Origin: Crenothrix polyspora
Lineage (GTDB): Bacteria > Pseudomonadota > Gammaproteobacteria > Methylococcales > Methylomonadaceae
Length of the DNA: 15,587 nucleotides
Direction of reading: 5' to 3'
Assembly (NCBI GenBank): GCA_945903675.1
Contig: CAMDOP010000040.1
Coordinates: 1-15,587 of the forward strand
The notes beneath the pieces are model-generated. The model saw only the letters and a program-made list of their open reading frames with translations, had not been told where the DNA came from and did no database searches. This document shows, one piece after another, positions 14,569-15,587 of this stretch (the first letter of the stretch is position 1; every line of letters begins with the position of its first letter). The position numbers and the translations under genes were made by a program.

Positions 14569-15342
14569 GACTTTGTGCAATTGGGAGTTAACCGTTTGGG
14601 AGTTTTGGAGACTTGGAGTACCCAATCAATTGAAATGTATCGCAAAGAACCAGTTTTTGCCCTGACTTCTGGACTTTAAAATACTACTTGGGCGCAGGTA
14701 GACGCTTTTTGTCAGCAGGAAAAATTACCGTGTTTTTTCCTAGTGTTAGTTTGCCACTTGCTCAATCGTATTTTTATACTAAAGTTGTGGCCTTGGAAGC
14801 AAATGTGCTTGCCAAGAATTTTCGCAATCTTGGTAAAAAGCGCATCATGGATTACTTAAAGTTTAACGAGACGATGAACTGGGTAGATGCCCGGCCTTGG
14901 CCTTAACAGAACCGTTGAAAGATTGGGCTATTAACGTTGAAAATCGTAAATTTACCAGTCAGGGGAGTTGACTGATGTGAAAGTGGCAGTAAAAGGCCTT
15001 TATAGTAAAGATGCTGTCATGATGTGGTTGCGTCCGGCGGATATGTCTACTGCCTTCAAGTCAGTGCTTAAGCAAGTCCCTGAAACTGATTATGTTTCCT
15101 TGTTTTTGGCTGAAAATGATATCGACGTTGTTTCATAAGCTTGGAAGCCTTATGTGCCTGTAGTTTACGCTTATGAATTAGGTGCTAAACCTCAGAAAAA
15201 CTCGATAGCGCTGAAAAAATGGTTAAAAACTTGGCAACTGCCACTGATTGCAGAGCCGGTATATTCAGAGGTGTTTATTAATCTCTTAGATTCAACTAAT
15301 AAGTGCAATTCATTTTTAACAGGAAAGAAAGTGGTTAGCTGA
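14569..15342 (+). pseudogene. Decayed gene resembling a periplasmic ABC-type substrate-binding protein
   Basis: Coding-like sequence runs across three frames. Frame a (14569-14676) gives LGVLETWSTQSIEMYRKEP and FALTSGL, stops at TAA 14677-14679, and continues NTTWAQVDAFCQQEKLPCFF. At the T-run near 14733-14738 the sense passes to a second frame (PSVSLPLAQSYFYTK, ALEANVLAKNF, MNWVDARPWP), which ends at 14904-14906. A third frame carries LTEPLKDWAINVENRKF to 14969. Sense then returns to frame a: GELTDVKVAVKGLYSKDAV, WLRPADM, a TAA at 15136-15138, then AWKPYVPVVYAYELG and AEPVYSEVFINLL to 15340-15342. That makes three frameshifts and two stops. The pieces line up in order with a type-1 periplasmic binding-protein plan (VDAFCQQEKLPCFFPS, LEANVLA, WLRPAD, EPVYSEV), so an amino-acid/amide-type binding protein is suggested. 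The family call is from memory of such motifs and is moderate. The start is lost. Confidence 0.6.
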
Positions 15343-15386
15343 TATAGTTCAGGGCTTTTTCAATCCGACCAAAGACGAGGACGCTT

Positions 15387-15587
15387 ATGAAAGGCTATAA
15401 ACAGCTAACCAAGATACAAAGATACCAGATTGAGTCATTAAAGAAAGCAGATATGAAGCAAAAAGACATCGCTTTGATCATAGGCGTATCAGGCTCAGCC
15501 CTTAGCAGGGAGTTGAGTCGCAATACCGGAAAGCGTGGTTATCGAGCTGAGCAGGCTAATACTAAGGCACTTGACCGTAGAAAAAAT
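15387..15587 (+). mobile_element. IS30-family transposase, 5' end (cut by window edge)
   Basis: The ATG at 15387 opens 67 codons without a stop to the window end. MKGYKQLTKIQRYQIESLKK then MKQKDIALIIGVSGSALSREL then SRNTGKRGYRAEQA is the N-terminal helix-turn-helix typical of IS30 transposases, which bind the terminal repeats. The DDE catalytic domain lies beyond the window, so intactness is unknown. GAGGA (15376-15380) sits 6 nt before the ATG. The left terminal inverted repeat should lie in about 15340-15375, directly after the pseudogene, but I could not define it. Confidence 0.85.

Overview
The window looks like chromosomal DNA from a fairly AT-rich gammaproteobacterium. The best guess is a Methylococcales methanotroph relative. 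That rests on a PEP-CTERM protein, a PrsK-type histidine kinase of the exosortase (XrtA/PEP-CTERM) system, an OmpA/TSP3 porin-like protein and several short structured dispersed repeats typical of that group. No rRNA, tRNA or methane-oxidation gene is present, so the taxonomic call is an inference.

Layout, left to right. Positions 1-606 are a long control region for a secreted PEP-CTERM protein (607-1407, +). It carries two copies of a GTGTC-N10-TTACACT-like element (302-322 and 392-412), a well-spaced sigma-54 -24/-12 promoter (506-521), and a stem-loop (532-564) that would lie at the very 5' end of the mRNA. A 129-bp MITE-like element with terminal inverted repeats (1428-1556) separates it from a minus-strand type VII toxin-antitoxin pair: mntA (1974-2429) and hepT (1559-1984). 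mntA is interrupted by an in-frame amber codon at 2097-2099, and the frame then stays open into the hepT start. Next come a highly structured dispersed repeat (about 2543-2780), a tandem pair of unrecognised paralogous helical proteins (2852-3610 and 3675-4469, -), a histidine-rich polytopic membrane protein (4819-5865, -), and a divergently transcribed HIT-family protein (5961-6377, +). After a convergent, hairpin-rich intergenic region come acs, acetyl-CoA synthetase (6669-8606, -), and a 720-residue zeta-toxin-type kinase carrying a degenerate Fic-like motif (8678-10840, -). The kinase is divergent from prsK (10962-13028, +). An OmpA-family protein follows (13188-14249, +) with two hairpins behind it. 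The right end is decaying DNA: a multiply disrupted gene resembling a periplasmic ABC-type substrate-binding protein (about 14569-15342), then the 5' end of an IS30-family transposase (from 15387) cut by the window edge.

How the parts may work together. PrsK is the sensor of the PrsK-PrsR pair, and PrsR is a sigma-54 enhancer-binding regulator known to drive PEP-CTERM genes in floc-forming bacteria. The PEP-CTERM gene at the left has just the promoter and upstream paired sites such a circuit would need, so both ends of one regulatory circuit may be visible here, although prsR itself and the exosortase gene are not. The toxin-antitoxin pair, the zeta kinase, the repeats and the IS/pseudogene zone indicate an accessory, mobile-element-visited neighbourhood around ordinary metabolic genes (acs, HIT). 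The points most worth a second look are the amber-interrupted MntA antitoxin, the sigma-54/PrsR-like control region, the Fic-like/zeta fusion and the histidine-motif membrane protein.
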